Source of the DNA: Mucilaginibacter sp. L196
Lineage (GTDB): Bacteria > Bacteroidota > Bacteroidia > Sphingobacteriales > Sphingobacteriaceae
Reading direction: 5' to 3'
DNA: 64,000 bases
Assembly: GCF_009765905.1 (NCBI RefSeq)
Contig: NZ_LMUO01000009.1
Location: 91,087 to 155,086, forward strand
This document shows, one piece after another, positions 27,085 to 35,546 of this stretch; position 1 is the stretch's first letter; each line of letters opens with the position of its first letter. Made by a program: the position numbers and the translations under genes. The notes beneath the pieces were generated by a model. It was not told the DNA's origin, made no database searches, and saw nothing but the letters and a program-made list of their open reading frames with translations.

Positions 27085-28020
27085 CTATTTAATGTCTATG
27101 TTTTTTGAGGTATAAAGCTTATCATCGTCATCAATAATAATAGCTTCAATGTTTTTCATTTGATTGATCAGATCAAGACCGGCGTTTATACCCATAATGG
27201 TTACTGGTGTTGCCATGGCATCGGCAAGCTCGGCGTTGGTAGTAATTATGGTTACGCTTTTAATGCCCCTTATCGGCAAGCCCGTATACGGATCAATCGT
27301 GTGCGAGTATTTCTTGCCATCAATCATTACAAATTTTTCATAATTACCTGATGTTGCCGCGGCCATATCGCTAATATTCATGTATGAAAATGCTTCGTGA
27401 GCTGCATTTGGGTTGGCTATGGCTATGGTCCATTGTTTGCCATCAGGCCGTAACCCCCAGGTTGTTAAATCTCCTGATGCATTAACCACACCGCTTTCTA
27501 CTCCCTGTAGTTTCATTATTTGTTTGGCACGCTCGGCGGCGTAGCCCTTACCTATGCCCCCAAAGCCAATACGCATACCTTTTTCGCGTAAATACACGGT
27601 GCATTTATCATCATCGAGTTCGATGTTTTTGTAGTTTATCAGCCTCACCATCTTTTTAGCTGTTTCTTTATCCGGTAATTGGGTCATCTGCTGGTCGAAG
27701 TTCCATAAACGTTTATCTATCGAACCATAACTAATATCAAATGCGCCCTGGGTTAAAGCCGATATCCTGAGCGAGCGTTGTATCAGGTTAAACGTTTCCC
27801 GACTAACTTCAACAGGTTTTATGCCTGCATTTAAGTTTACCCGATTGGTTTCGCTATCATCGCTAAAGGTGGTAAGCAGTTTTTCAATGCGTTGTATCTC
27901 GGCAACCCCAGCATCAATTTTTTCATTTGCCCACTGCTCATCATCAGCAACTACGCTTAGTTCAAAGCGGTTGCCCATTAATTTACAAGCTCTTTTAAAA
28001 ACGTCTTTAATTCCTATCAT
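27085..28020 (-). CDS. apbE: FAD:protein FMN transferase (ApbE family)
   Basis: 311 aa. Attaches FMN covalently to Thr/Ser of target proteins using FAD and Mg2+. Visible motifs: MGNRFEL at the start of the fold, FGGIGKGYAAERA, NASGDLTTWG, SHTIDPYTG, and the metal-binding Asp region AELADAMATP. Most ApbE proteins are exported lipoproteins, but this one has no signal peptide. An in-frame TGA lies directly before the ATG, so no longer start is possible. No target with the usual flavinylation motif ([DN]xxT[SA] type) was noticed in the neighbours. First gene of the tight four-gene set. Confidence 0.9.
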   Translation of the reverse strand: MIGIKDVFKRACKLMGNRFELSVVADDEQWANEKIDAGVAEIQRIEKLLTTFSDDSETNRVNLNAGIKPVEVSRETFNLIQRSLRISALTQGAFDISYGSIDKRLWNFDQQMTQLPDKETAKKMVRLINYKNIELDDDKCTVYLREKGMRIGFGGIGKGYAAERAKQIMKLQGVESGVVNASGDLTTWGLRPDGKQWTIAIANPNAAHEAFSYMNISDMAAATSGNYEKFVMIDGKKYSHTIDPYTGLPIRGIKSVTIITTNAELADAMATPVTIMGINAGLDLINQMKNIEAIIIDDDDKLYTSKNIDIK

Positions 28021-28111
28021 TCAAACAAACCTGATGAGCCAAAATCATTCTTTCTGCAAGAAAACGTATAGATGAATGGCCTTTTTTCCACCCAACCCAA
28101 TGTCTGATACC

Positions 28112-28178
28112 TTAACGCAATGTTAACTTAACATTCTGTAGCTAGCATGAAATTTCGCCATTTAACATAAGTTTAACA
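28112..28178. promoter_or_regulatory. Pho-box-like direct repeats and palindrome upstream of apbE
   Basis: TTAACA (28162-28167), five bases, TTAACA (28173-28178) gives an 11-bp period; a second weaker pair is TTAACG (28112-28117), five bases, TTAACT (28123-28128). AATGTTAA-C-TTAACATT (28119-28135) is also a perfect palindrome. The arrangement equals the TTAACA-N5-TTAACA operator of B. subtilis PhoP; use of this code here is an inference. It lies in the 174-base gap between the cytochrome b and apbE genes. Confidence 0.4.
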
Positions 28179-28194
28179 TAATGGATGTCTCTGT

Positions 28195-28866
28195 CTACGA
28201 ATCTGTACCGCCGTTTATCATATCAGATACAATGCCCTGGCTATCTTTCCGCTCAGCCAGTAAAACGCCGACCACATGAACAATAATAAACGCGAGTATC
28301 AGATACATGGTAAAAGCGTGTATCTGCCTAAAAGCATGAATTGATTTAAGCAAAGGCACATCATCTTCAAAAGCCAGGCACAAACCTGTTAGCGCCATTG
28401 TTATCAGCATCAGGTAAAAAACAGCATAAATGGTTTTAATCCAAAACTCGTGTTTGGCAAGCTCACGGTGTTTTTTCGTGGTTTGATATTGATGATAGGC
28501 GCTTTTTAGTTTACGAATAAACTTCTGATCGGCTAATTGGAAAAACTCCACCAGCAGCCTGAAAAGTAACAGCGCGGCTAAGGTATAGCCAAAGTAAGTA
28601 TGTATCATCCAAACTTTATTGCTCAGCTCATGCGCTACCGACCGTGCCTGTCCATCGGTTACCGTTATCCCCGAGTGAGCTAAATTGGCTTTAATAGCTA
28701 CAGCGTTCTTTTTTGTTTTTAACAGGGTTGAATTTAAAAGCACTGTTAATAATGATCCGGTTATAACAATAGCGTTAAGCCAATGCCACAAGCGTAAAGA
28801 CGGTGAATGTTTTTTTATTTCCTGCGGATGTTGAACGTCCCGGCGTTTTGGTTCAATGATTGTCAT
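28195..28866 (-). CDS. Cytochrome b561-type membrane protein
   Basis: 223 aa, four predicted membrane helices. Candidate haem ligands are in LRLWHWLN (helix 1), WMIHTYFGY (helix 2), and the pair IHAFTMYLILAFIIVH (helix 4). This is the PF01292 family of quinol-linked di-haem cytochromes that pass electrons across the inner membrane. It lies 28 bases downstream of the VIT-like gene and upstream of apbE on the same strand. A role as inner-membrane electron entry for the flavin module is inferred. Confidence 0.85.
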   Translation of the reverse strand: MTIIEPKRRDVQHPQEIKKHSPSLRLWHWLNAIVITGSLLTVLLNSTLLKTKKNAVAIKANLAHSGITVTDGQARSVAHELSNKVWMIHTYFGYTLAALLLFRLLVEFFQLADQKFIRKLKSAYHQYQTTKKHRELAKHEFWIKTIYAVFYLMLITMALTGLCLAFEDDVPLLKSIHAFRQIHAFTMYLILAFIIVHVVGVLLAERKDSQGIVSDMINGGTDS

Positions 28867-28894
28867 AAATTAGATGTATTCTGTATGTAATTTT

Positions 28895-29380
28895 TTAAGA
28901 TCCGGCGCTTCCCAGCCATAAGCCAACGGCAAAAACAATTCCGCCGCCCACAATAACTTGTAATATGGTGGAGTACAAAGGTGTTTTCATGAATTTGTAA
29001 CGTATAAAAGCTATTGCAAGCAGCTCACATATAACCACTATGTATGCAAAGTGCAATGCCCGGTGTAAATCAGGTATAAGGAAAGGCAGTGTATGTAACA
29101 TTCCGCCCAATGCGGTGGCAAATGCCGTAATTGCACCACGCGTTATCGGGCTGCCGCGGCCGGTAACTTTACCATCATCAGATAGCGCTTCGGCCAGGCC
29201 CATGCTGATACCCGCGCCCAACGAAGCCGCTAACCCTACATAAAAAGCTTTTATAGGTTGCCCGGTTAAACCGGCAGTTGCAAAAATAGGGGCAAGGGTT
29301 GATACTGAGCCATCCATTAAGCCAAGCAAACCGGGTTGAATCTTTTGAATGACAAATTTAGCGTCTGATTTTTCAGTCAT
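28895..29380 (-). CDS. VIT1/CCC1-like metal transporter domain protein
   Basis: 161 aa with about five hydrophobic helices. [20 protein letters not shown], then [20 protein letters not shown] and [14 protein letters not shown] fit the VIT1/CCC1 membrane domain, which moves Fe2+ or Mn2+. It is the short form without the ferritin-like head found in some bacterial homologues. First gene of the leftward run towards cytochrome b and apbE, so iron handling may be linked to the redox module. Substrate not shown directly. Confidence 0.75.
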   Translation of the reverse strand: MTEKSDAKFVIQKIQPGLLGLMDGSVSTLAPIFATAGLTGQPIKAFYVGLAASLGAGISMGLAEALSDDGKVTGRGSPITRGAITAFATALGGMLHTLPFLIPDLHRALHFAYIVVICELLAIAFIRYKFMKTPLYSTILQVIVGGGIVFAVGLWLGSAGS

Positions 29381-29715
29381 GGAAATAGGAGAGGGGGGTT
29401 AATATCAACACCAACTGTTAAACTTAAAGATAGACCTAAAGTTTGTAGGAAAACTGAAGTGTAAAAAAATAATATACCACTCCGGTTTTGCGAAAATGCC
29501 ATTTGGTGACTGCTAAAAGGATTTTTAATCATAGATTAAAAATAAAGTAGAAAATAAATTTAAAAATATGTGTACGTACACGCATAATTATTTTATATAT
29601 TTGATTTAAAGGTATTTTAGATTGTAAATCAATGTATAAGTATTTTAACTGACCTGAACTTTCTTGCGTACCCGAACACATTATTCACCATTTTTATTTA
29701 CCAAACTCTTTTCTT
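29381..29715. other. AT-rich divergent promoter region with palindromes
   Basis: ATTTTTAATC (29521-29530) and GATTAAAAAT (29534-29543) form a perfect 10-bp inverted repeat with loop ATA. GTGTACGTACAC (29570-29581) is a perfect 12-bp palindrome. TATATTTG at 29596-29603 is an exact -7 element for the rightward gene, leaving a leader of about 105 bases. The palindromes just upstream could be operator sites. Confidence 0.45.
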
Positions 29716-31287
29716 ATGAAAAAATTATCCTTGTTTTTGGTGTCTGCAGCACTGCTTGCCGGTTGCAACAAATCTGTTGTGAAACCAACCTCACCAGCCC
29801 TTGGTTCAACCGGGAATGTAAAAAGTTCTCTTACCGGGCCCGGTACTAATTATTACGTTAATACTTCAACCGGGAGTGATTCAAATACGGGTCTTTCCAC
29901 ATCCGTACCGTTAAAAACTATCCAGGCGGCTTTAAACAAAACCACCGCGGGTGCAGCTGCAACTATTAATGTATTACCGGGCACTTATTATGAACGAATA
30001 ACGTTCCCAAATTCAGGGGCATCATCTGCTGCGCCAATAACTGTAGTTAACGATGGCGGCACTGTTATTATAGATGGAAGTACAACCAATACCGGCAGCA
30101 ACGCCAATATGATAACTGTAGCAAGCAAAAGCTACATTAGCATTAATGGTATCACCATTCAAAATAATATTATGGCGTATGCTAATGGTATTGCTGTTAC
30201 AGGATCGGGTACTAATGTGGACATAAGCAACTGTACCGTAGATAATGTAGGCTGGACAACCAGTTTGACAGCTGTTCCATCATCATCAAACAATGCGCAT
30301 GCAATTTTTGTGGAAGGTACGGGTGCAACAGGTGCATTAGCTTATAACAATGTATATGTTGGCTACAATACTATTTACGATTGCGCCACCGGTTACAGTG
30401 AGGCCTTGACCATGGCGGGTAATGTGAGCAATTTTTTAATAGAGCACAATGTTGTGCATGATATTCCAAATATTGGGATTGATATGTCGGGCCATTACAG
30501 CTATACCGGCGCACCTGATAGCGTAAATTATGCAAGGGGCGGAAACGTAAATTATAATACCGTATACAACTGCGTATCGCAAGTTGCAACCTCAGGTGGT
30601 ATTTATGTAGATGGCGGCTCGTATATTAATATACAAGGTAATACCAGCTATGCTAATGGCGCGGGTATTACCGTAGGCTGCGAAAACAACGGTTACACCG
30701 CTACTGAAATTAATGTGCGTGATAACTTTATCTACAATAACGTAACCGCCGGTATTATATACGGTTCAAACCAGGCAAGCAGTAAGGTTACTTATTCAAC
30801 GTTATCCGGCAATACATTTTATGATAACTTTTCACAAGGTGGTTACGGTGGCGAGGTGGAGTACCAAAATACCGATCACTTAAATGTGTTTGATAACATT
30901 ATCCAGTCGCGCAGCAATGTGGTGGTTATCGCTTTATCAGGCTATACTTCAACAAACCTGACCATGGATTATGATGACTATTATACCCTGAGCGCATCAT
31001 CAGGCACCATCACATTTGACTTTGGCACAGCAGGTGGCTGGTATTCATTCGCGAATTTCCAGGCCCAAACAGTGATTCCCAATGCAGAAGCACATGGTCT
31101 TTACAACATTCCGGGTTTTGTAACCGCCAGCTTACCAACGCCAAATCTACACTTAAGTAGTACATCAGTTTGTATAAATGCAGGGTTGCCAGGTTATGTA
31201 GCAGCAACAGGCGAACTTGATATTGACGGACAAGCACGCGTTCAAAATTCAAGGGTTGATATTGGTGCCGATGAAACATCGTACTAA
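29716..31287 (+). CDS. Right-handed parallel beta-helix lipoprotein
   Basis: 523 aa. Lipobox LLAGC (Cys17) followed by a Ser/Thr-rich linker, then DUF1565-type entry (NYYVNTSTGSDSNTGLS..PLKTIQAAL) and repeated beta-helix rungs (SYISINGITIQNN, NVNYNTVYN, EINVRDNFIYNN). The C-terminus DIDGQAR..NSRVDIGADE is the usual end of such exported proteins. Related folds are polysaccharide lyases and epimerases, but I see no catalytic signature. It probably binds or cleaves a polysaccharide at the cell surface. Confidence 0.85.
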   Translation: MKKLSLFLVSAALLAGCNKSVVKPTSPALGSTGNVKSSLTGPGTNYYVNTSTGSDSNTGLSTSVPLKTIQAALNKTTAGAAATINVLPGTYYERITFPNSGASSAAPITVVNDGGTVIIDGSTTNTGSNANMITVASKSYISINGITIQNNIMAYANGIAVTGSGTNVDISNCTVDNVGWTTSLTAVPSSSNNAHAIFVEGTGATGALAYNNVYVGYNTIYDCATGYSEALTMAGNVSNFLIEHNVVHDIPNIGIDMSGHYSYTGAPDSVNYARGGNVNYNTVYNCVSQVATSGGIYVDGGSYINIQGNTSYANGAGITVGCENNGYTATEINVRDNFIYNNVTAGIIYGSNQASSKVTYSTLSGNTFYDNFSQGGYGGEVEYQNTDHLNVFDNIIQSRSNVVVIALSGYTSTNLTMDYDDYYTLSASSGTITFDFGTAGGWYSFANFQAQTVIPNAEAHGLYNIPGFVTASLPTPNLHLSSTSVCINAGLPGYVAATGELDIDGQARVQNSRVDIGADETSY

Positions 31288-31319
31288 AACAACACCCTTC
31301 TGATCCTACATCTATGATT

Positions 31320-31352
31320 AAAGCCTTGCTATTAATTTAGCAAGGCTTTTTT
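31320..31352 (+). terminator. Intrinsic terminator of the beta-helix gene
   Basis: AAAGCCTTGCTA (31320-31331), loop TTAATT, TAGCAAGGCTTT (31338-31349) and a T-run. Confidence 0.9.
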
Positions 31353-31378
31353 AATGAAGAATAGCACAAATATGTAAC

Positions 31379-31621
31379 CTATTTAGAAATATGATCGGCC
31401 ACCTTTTTTACTTTATCCTTAGAAACGCCGGTTTTCCCGCTGATAAATCTTGATACCAGGTTTTTAAATTCATCTTTCAATTTATGCGATATGGAGTTAC
31501 GTACTTCGTTACCGCTTTCAGTTAAATATAAATAGGCAAGCGCACCTGCGCCTGCAGCCGTTACTACTGAAGCTACAGCAATAAGGCCCGTGTTGTTCTG
31601 TTTTACAAATGGATTTTTCAT
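31379..31621 (-). CDS. Small membrane protein, YtxH-like
   Basis: 80 aa with one hydrophobic helix (about 12-32, GLIAVASVVTAAGAGALAYL) and a charged, helical C-terminal tail (SHKLKDEFKNLVSRFIS). It resembles the YtxH general-stress family, like the 125-aa protein at 44272. Function unknown; stress-linked in related species. Confidence 0.65.
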   Translation of the reverse strand: MKNPFVKQNNTGLIAVASVVTAAGAGALAYLYLTESGNEVRNSISHKLKDEFKNLVSRFISGKTGVSKDKVKKVADHISK

Positions 31622-31728
31622 ATCAGTTTAACAAGCTATTTTTATTAAGGTTTAAATTTTAAGTAAATAAGCTTATTATTCTCATGCTACAGCAGCGTCC
31701 TGTTTGTAGGATCGTGCAATAATTTTCG

Positions 31729-31890
31729 CCCTCTTTCCGGCTTGCCGGAGAGAGGGTCGAACAGCGCAGCGCATTCGGGGTGAGTCAACTGTGCGCCAAG
31801 CGTTTGCGCCAATGGCGCTCGTATAATTACTCACCCGGTCTTTGCTTCGCTCGACCGCCCTCTCTATCGCTGCGCGACAAAGAGGGTAAA
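31729..31890. repeat. Dispersed palindromic repeat, family 1 copy
   Basis: About 160 bp, same orientation as 24915-25072. CCCTCTTTCCGGCTTGCCGG at its left end and CTCGACCGCCCTCTC at its right form the ends of a long imperfect hairpin. Confidence 0.8.
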
Positions 31891-31997
31891 AGCATTAAAA
31901 AATATTCCATAATTGCACTTATTGCAAACGAGCGCAATTATGGTATTTAAAACAGTTGGATAATACTATCTTAGTGAAATAATGTATGAATCTCGCT

Positions 31998-32048
31998 GTT
32001 CGAAGTCTCTGACTTCGAACCAATAAGACTGTAGTTTGCAACTACAGT
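31998..32048. repeat. Two adjacent perfect hairpins
   Basis: GTTCGAAGTC (31998-32007), loop TCT, GACTTCGAAC; then ACTGTAGTT (32028-32036), loop TGC, AACTACAGT (32040-32048). They end 2 bases from the stop of the leftward AlkB-like gene. There is no T-run, so they are probably repeats rather than a classic terminator. Confidence 0.7.
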
Positions 32049-32049
32049 A

Positions 32050-32625
32050 TCACCCCATCATACGCCTAAAAGTCAAATTCACCCTCGGCAAAATAATCTT
32101 CTTGCTTTTTGGCAACGAATGCAGCCAATTGGTTTGTGTTGCACCCTTCATAATAAGCAGACTGCCGTTTTCCAACAATACGGAGTGGCTCTCCTTAGTT
32201 ACCCGATGTTTCAGGCTGAACTTTCGCTCCGCGCCAAAACTTAATGAAGCAATAGCCGAATCTTTCCCGAGCGATTTTTCATCATCGCTATGCCAGGCCA
32301 TGCCCTCGTTGCCATCATGATACAAGTTAAGCAGGCAGGAGTTGAATGATTCGCCGGTTAGTTGTTCTGTTAGCTTTTTAAGTTCCAGTAATTCCGGTGT
32401 CCAGCTTAACGCTTGCTTGGTAGTGCCCGAATATTTGTAGGAGTAACCATCATCGCCATACCAGGCCACTTTTCGTTTAGTAATGATGTGCCTGCCGAAG
32501 ATGATCGCCTCATCATTTTTCCATTCAATAGTATCGAGCAAATTTTTGAGATACGCGTCTGCTTCATGCTTATTCATCACTTTACCATAATAGTTTACGA
32601 TGCCATCGTTGTTAATTATCTCCAT
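32050..32625 (-). CDS. AlkB-like 2-oxoglutarate/Fe(II) dioxygenase
   Basis: 191 aa, the usual size of the ALKBH2/3-like group. Iron ligands H112 and D114 in WHSDDE and H169 in WLHSLP; 2-oxoglutarate Arg in RVNLTFR (R181, R187). NLYHDGNEGMAWHSD is the family signature. It removes methyl groups from N1-A/N3-C in damaged DNA or RNA. Monocistronic. No ada or mutator gene nearby. Confidence 0.92.
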   Translation of the reverse strand: MEIINNDGIVNYYGKVMNKHEADAYLKNLLDTIEWKNDEAIIFGRHIITKRKVAWYGDDGYSYKYSGTTKQALSWTPELLELKKLTEQLTGESFNSCLLNLYHDGNEGMAWHSDDEKSLGKDSAIASLSFGAERKFSLKHRVTKESHSVLLENGSLLIMKGATQTNWLHSLPKSKKIILPRVNLTFRRMMG

Positions 32626-32754
32626 AGCACAAAAGTAGAACAGTAATCCTTGTGTAAAAACCCGGTTCTTGCGGTAAAATTGGCTTTAAGTTAAATTATT
32701 AAGTTTAATCTTTGCCGAAACATTGTAAGGCCAATAGCCTTAGGTATTTATAAC

Positions 32755-33933
32755 ATGAAACAAAGAATCCCCCTTATTATACTCATTTGGCTTATAGCCG
32801 ACGTTTATTTTTTTCACGCAGTTAAAATTATGACTGATAATTCAGCCATTGCCACCTGGATTTACTGGATGATAGATGTATTGCTGATTGGCGGCATCAT
32901 GCTCTTTATGTTTATACGCAGCATAGGCCGCAACCCTGCGATTATATCCATATTGATGGCAGGGTTGCTACTATCGGCTGTACCGAAAATTTTGGCACTC
33001 CCGGTTTTACTGGTCGAGGATATTGCCCGCCTGTTCCTCAACTTCCCGCCAAGGCAGTTTTGGGTGAGCGCGCTGGCTGCCGTTGTCGCAGCAATCCCGT
33101 TCTTTAGTTTGTTGTATGGGATGATCGGCGGGCGACACAATTACAAAGTGCACAGGATTACCTTGCCATTCACTGATCTGCCGGAGGCTTTCGATGGCTT
33201 TACTATAACACAGTTATCGGATATTCATTCTGGTAGCTTCAGCAGCAAAAAAGGCGTCGAAAAAGGTATTAGCCTGGTAAACGCCCAAAACAGCGACCTC
33301 TTGCTGTTCACCGGCGACTTGGTGAATAACCTGGCTTCAGAAATGGATCCCTGGATAGAATCTTTCGCTAAACTGAAAGCCAAAGTGGGCAAATACTCGG
33401 TATTAGGCAACCACGACTATGGTAGCTATTCCAAGTGGCCTTCAAAAAAGGATGAAGCAGATAACCTCGCCCGCCTTAAAGAGGTTCATAAAGAGATTGG
33501 CTTTAAATTATTGCTTAACCAATCCGTAAATATTGAAAAAGGTGGTGAGAAAATCGCTTTGATAGGAGTGGAGAACTGGGGTAAAGGCGGTTTCCAAAAA
33601 TACGGCGATCTGACTAAAGCTACCGCCAATCTGGATGACAGCGAGTTCAAGATCCTGATGTCGCACGACCCATCGCACTGGGAAGCAAAAACTTTAGAGC
33701 ATGAAAAGCATATCAATTTGGCGCTTGCGGGGCACACACATGGCATGCAGTTTGGTATCGAACTGTTTGGTTTTAAATGGAGCCCCGTGAAATATGTTTA
33801 TGAGCAATGGGCAGGCCTGTATAAACGCGGCGAAAAATATTTGTATGTTAACCGTGGCTTTGGTTTCATCGGCTTTAAGGGTAGGGTAGGTATCTGGCCC
33901 GAGATTACGGTGATCACCCTGAAAAGTATTTAA
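32755..33933 (+). CDS. Membrane-bound metallophosphoesterase (YkuE/YaeI-like)
   Basis: 392 aa. Four N-terminal membrane helices (about 5-130), then a calcineurin-like domain with all metal motifs: LSDIHSG, TGDLVNN, GNHDYG, MSHDPSHW and GHTHGMQ. These enzymes hydrolyse phosphoesters such as lipid-linked substrates (YaeI/LpxG types). The last motifs VNRGFGFIGFKGRVG are family-typical. Substrate unknown. Confidence 0.9.
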   Translation: MKQRIPLIILIWLIADVYFFHAVKIMTDNSAIATWIYWMIDVLLIGGIMLFMFIRSIGRNPAIISILMAGLLLSAVPKILALPVLLVEDIARLFLNFPPRQFWVSALAAVVAAIPFFSLLYGMIGGRHNYKVHRITLPFTDLPEAFDGFTITQLSDIHSGSFSSKKGVEKGISLVNAQNSDLLLFTGDLVNNLASEMDPWIESFAKLKAKVGKYSVLGNHDYGSYSKWPSKKDEADNLARLKEVHKEIGFKLLLNQSVNIEKGGEKIALIGVENWGKGGFQKYGDLTKATANLDDSEFKILMSHDPSHWEAKTLEHEKHINLALAGHTHGMQFGIELFGFKWSPVKYVYEQWAGLYKRGEKYLYVNRGFGFIGFKGRVGIWPEITVITLKSI

Positions 33934-33975
33934 TAATACTGATGATTTTTGTTTATGAAACATCGTAAACATTTT

Positions 33976-33983
33976 TAACTTTG
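33976..33983 (+). promoter_or_regulatory. -7 promoter element (TAACTTTG)
   Basis: Exact TAnnTTTG, predicting a start near 33990; it decides for the ATG at 34008 over the upstream in-frame start. A TTTG at 33948-33951 may be the -33 box, with a slightly long spacer of 24. Confidence 0.5.
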
Positions 33984-34007
33984 TGGCATAATACTACTAT
34001 ACAGCAT

Positions 34008-34241
34008 ATGAAAAAAGCAGGCTTATCTATAATGGTAATAACAGCAATTGCCATGATCGTGTTTACTATCATGTTTTATCACCCTATAACTGATAATGCA
34101 GTTGATTCAGGAGGTTTTTGGGCATATATGTATGGTGCTGTATCTGTGCCATGGCCTACTTATAGCGCAGGTGTAGTATTTTTAATGGGTCTTACCCTTT
34201 ATATGTCATCATGGGAGCAAAAAGCTCGCCGTTATAACTAA
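34008..34241 (+). CDS. Small two-helix membrane protein of unknown function
   Basis: 77 aa with two hydrophobic helices (about 4-24 and 48-66) and a short charged tail. Not recognised. It is bounded by its own promoter and terminator, so it is expressed as a single gene. Confidence 0.7.
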   Translation: MKKAGLSIMVITAIAMIVFTIMFYHPITDNAVDSGGFWAYMYGAVSVPWPTYSAGVVFLMGLTLYMSSWEQKARRYN

Positions 34242-34280
34242 TCGTCTACCGGTTCAAATTAAAACAATATAAAGAATTTT

Positions 34281-34308
34281 AAATGCTGCACATTGTGCGG
34301 CATTTTTT
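34281..34308 (+). terminator. Intrinsic terminator
   Basis: AAATGCTGCAC (34281-34291), loop ATT, GTGCGGCATTT (34295-34305) and a T-run. Confidence 0.85.
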
Positions 34309-34486
34309 ATTTTATGCTATTTTATAGCTGTCTTTTTAGGGATAAGCTTCAGTAACAATCTGCAAACAATAGCTGTTAATTTGGCTTATATACTTACATT
34401 TAGTTGTTTACGGCCGGTTCATAAATCATTCTTAGCAGCAAGGCAACCGACATGTGCTATAAAAACGTACTTATATAAAAAAATAT

Positions 34487-35545
34487 ATGCCTTCTATAAC
34501 CGCAGTCTCTAAAATTGAACTACCCTATAAAATATCTCAGCAGGAAGTAAAAGAACAAGCCCAGCTAATGTTCTCAGCTAACTTCCCCCAAACCAACAGG
34601 CTGATATTCGCTTTTGATAATACCGAGATCAAAACCCGTAATTTTTGCAAACCGCTTTCCTATTACACCAGTACAACTACATTTGAGGAGCGTAACCTGG
34701 AATATATCAATACCGCATTAGAGTATTCGGTACAGGCAGTGGAGGATGTAATTAAAAAGGCAGGCATCACTAAAGATGATATTACCGACATTATATTCCT
34801 CTCAACCAGCGGACTTGCAACGCCAAGTTTGGATGCACTCATCATCAACAAAATGAGACTTAACCCCAACATCCGCCGTATGCCGATATGGGGCTTGGGC
34901 TGTGCGGGTGGCGTATCGGGCATGGCAAAGGCCAATGCTTTAGCGCAAGCAAACCCTGATGCGGTTGTACTTTTAGTAGCGGTTGAGCTTTGCTCATTAA
35001 CACTCATCAAAAGCGATTACAGTAAAAGTAATTTCATAGGGTCGAGCTTGTTTTCGGATGGTATAGCGGCTTGTATTATCAAAGGCGATAATCACGGTAT
35101 TGATAAAGCGGTAACTTATTTTGATGCCAGCAGCAAACTGTATTATGATTCGCTGGATGTAATGGGCTGGGAGTTTCAGGATACGGGCTTTAAGGTTCTA
35201 TTTTCTAAAGATATTCCAACCTTTATTAATGAGCATGTTTTGGAAGATATCACCCTCTTCCTGCAAAAACATGATCTGCAATTAAGTGACATCAAGAATT
35301 TTATCTTTCATCCCGGAGGCAAAAAAGTATTGGATGCTTATGCCGATGCTTTGCCTATTGACGGCGATTTTTTAAAGAAAACCCGCGAAGTGATGAACGA
35401 TAACGGCAATATGTCGAGCGTTACGGTGCTATATGTACTGGAAAAATTCATGGAGCAGGGATTTGAAGACGGTTACGGATTAATGATGGCCATGGGCCCA
35501 GGTTTTTCGAGCGAGATGGTTTTATTAAAGATGAAGAATAAATAA
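34487..35545 (+). CDS. Type III polyketide synthase (chalcone/stilbene synthase family)
   Basis: 352 aa thiolase-fold enzyme with the type III PKS triad: Cys139 in WGLGCAGGVSG, His275 in FHPGGKKVLDAY, Asn308 in DNGNMSS. It condenses an acyl-CoA starter with malonyl-CoA to make alkylpyrones, alkylresorcinols or related lipids. It is paired, one base apart, with an ICMT-like methyltransferase, as in bacterial BpsA/BpsB-type and SrsA/SrsB-type systems where the product is methylated. No oxidoreductase or hydroxylase follows. Confidence 0.92.
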   Translation: MPSITAVSKIELPYKISQQEVKEQAQLMFSANFPQTNRLIFAFDNTEIKTRNFCKPLSYYTSTTTFEERNLEYINTALEYSVQAVEDVIKKAGITKDDITDIIFLSTSGLATPSLDALIINKMRLNPNIRRMPIWGLGCAGGVSGMAKANALAQANPDAVVLLVAVELCSLTLIKSDYSKSNFIGSSLFSDGIAACIIKGDNHGIDKAVTYFDASSKLYYDSLDVMGWEFQDTGFKVLFSKDIPTFINEHVLEDITLFLQKHDLQLSDIKNFIFHPGGKKVLDAYADALPIDGDFLKKTREVMNDNGNMSSVTVLYVLEKFMEQGFEDGYGLMMAMGPGFSSEMVLLKMKNK

Positions 35546-35546
35546 C

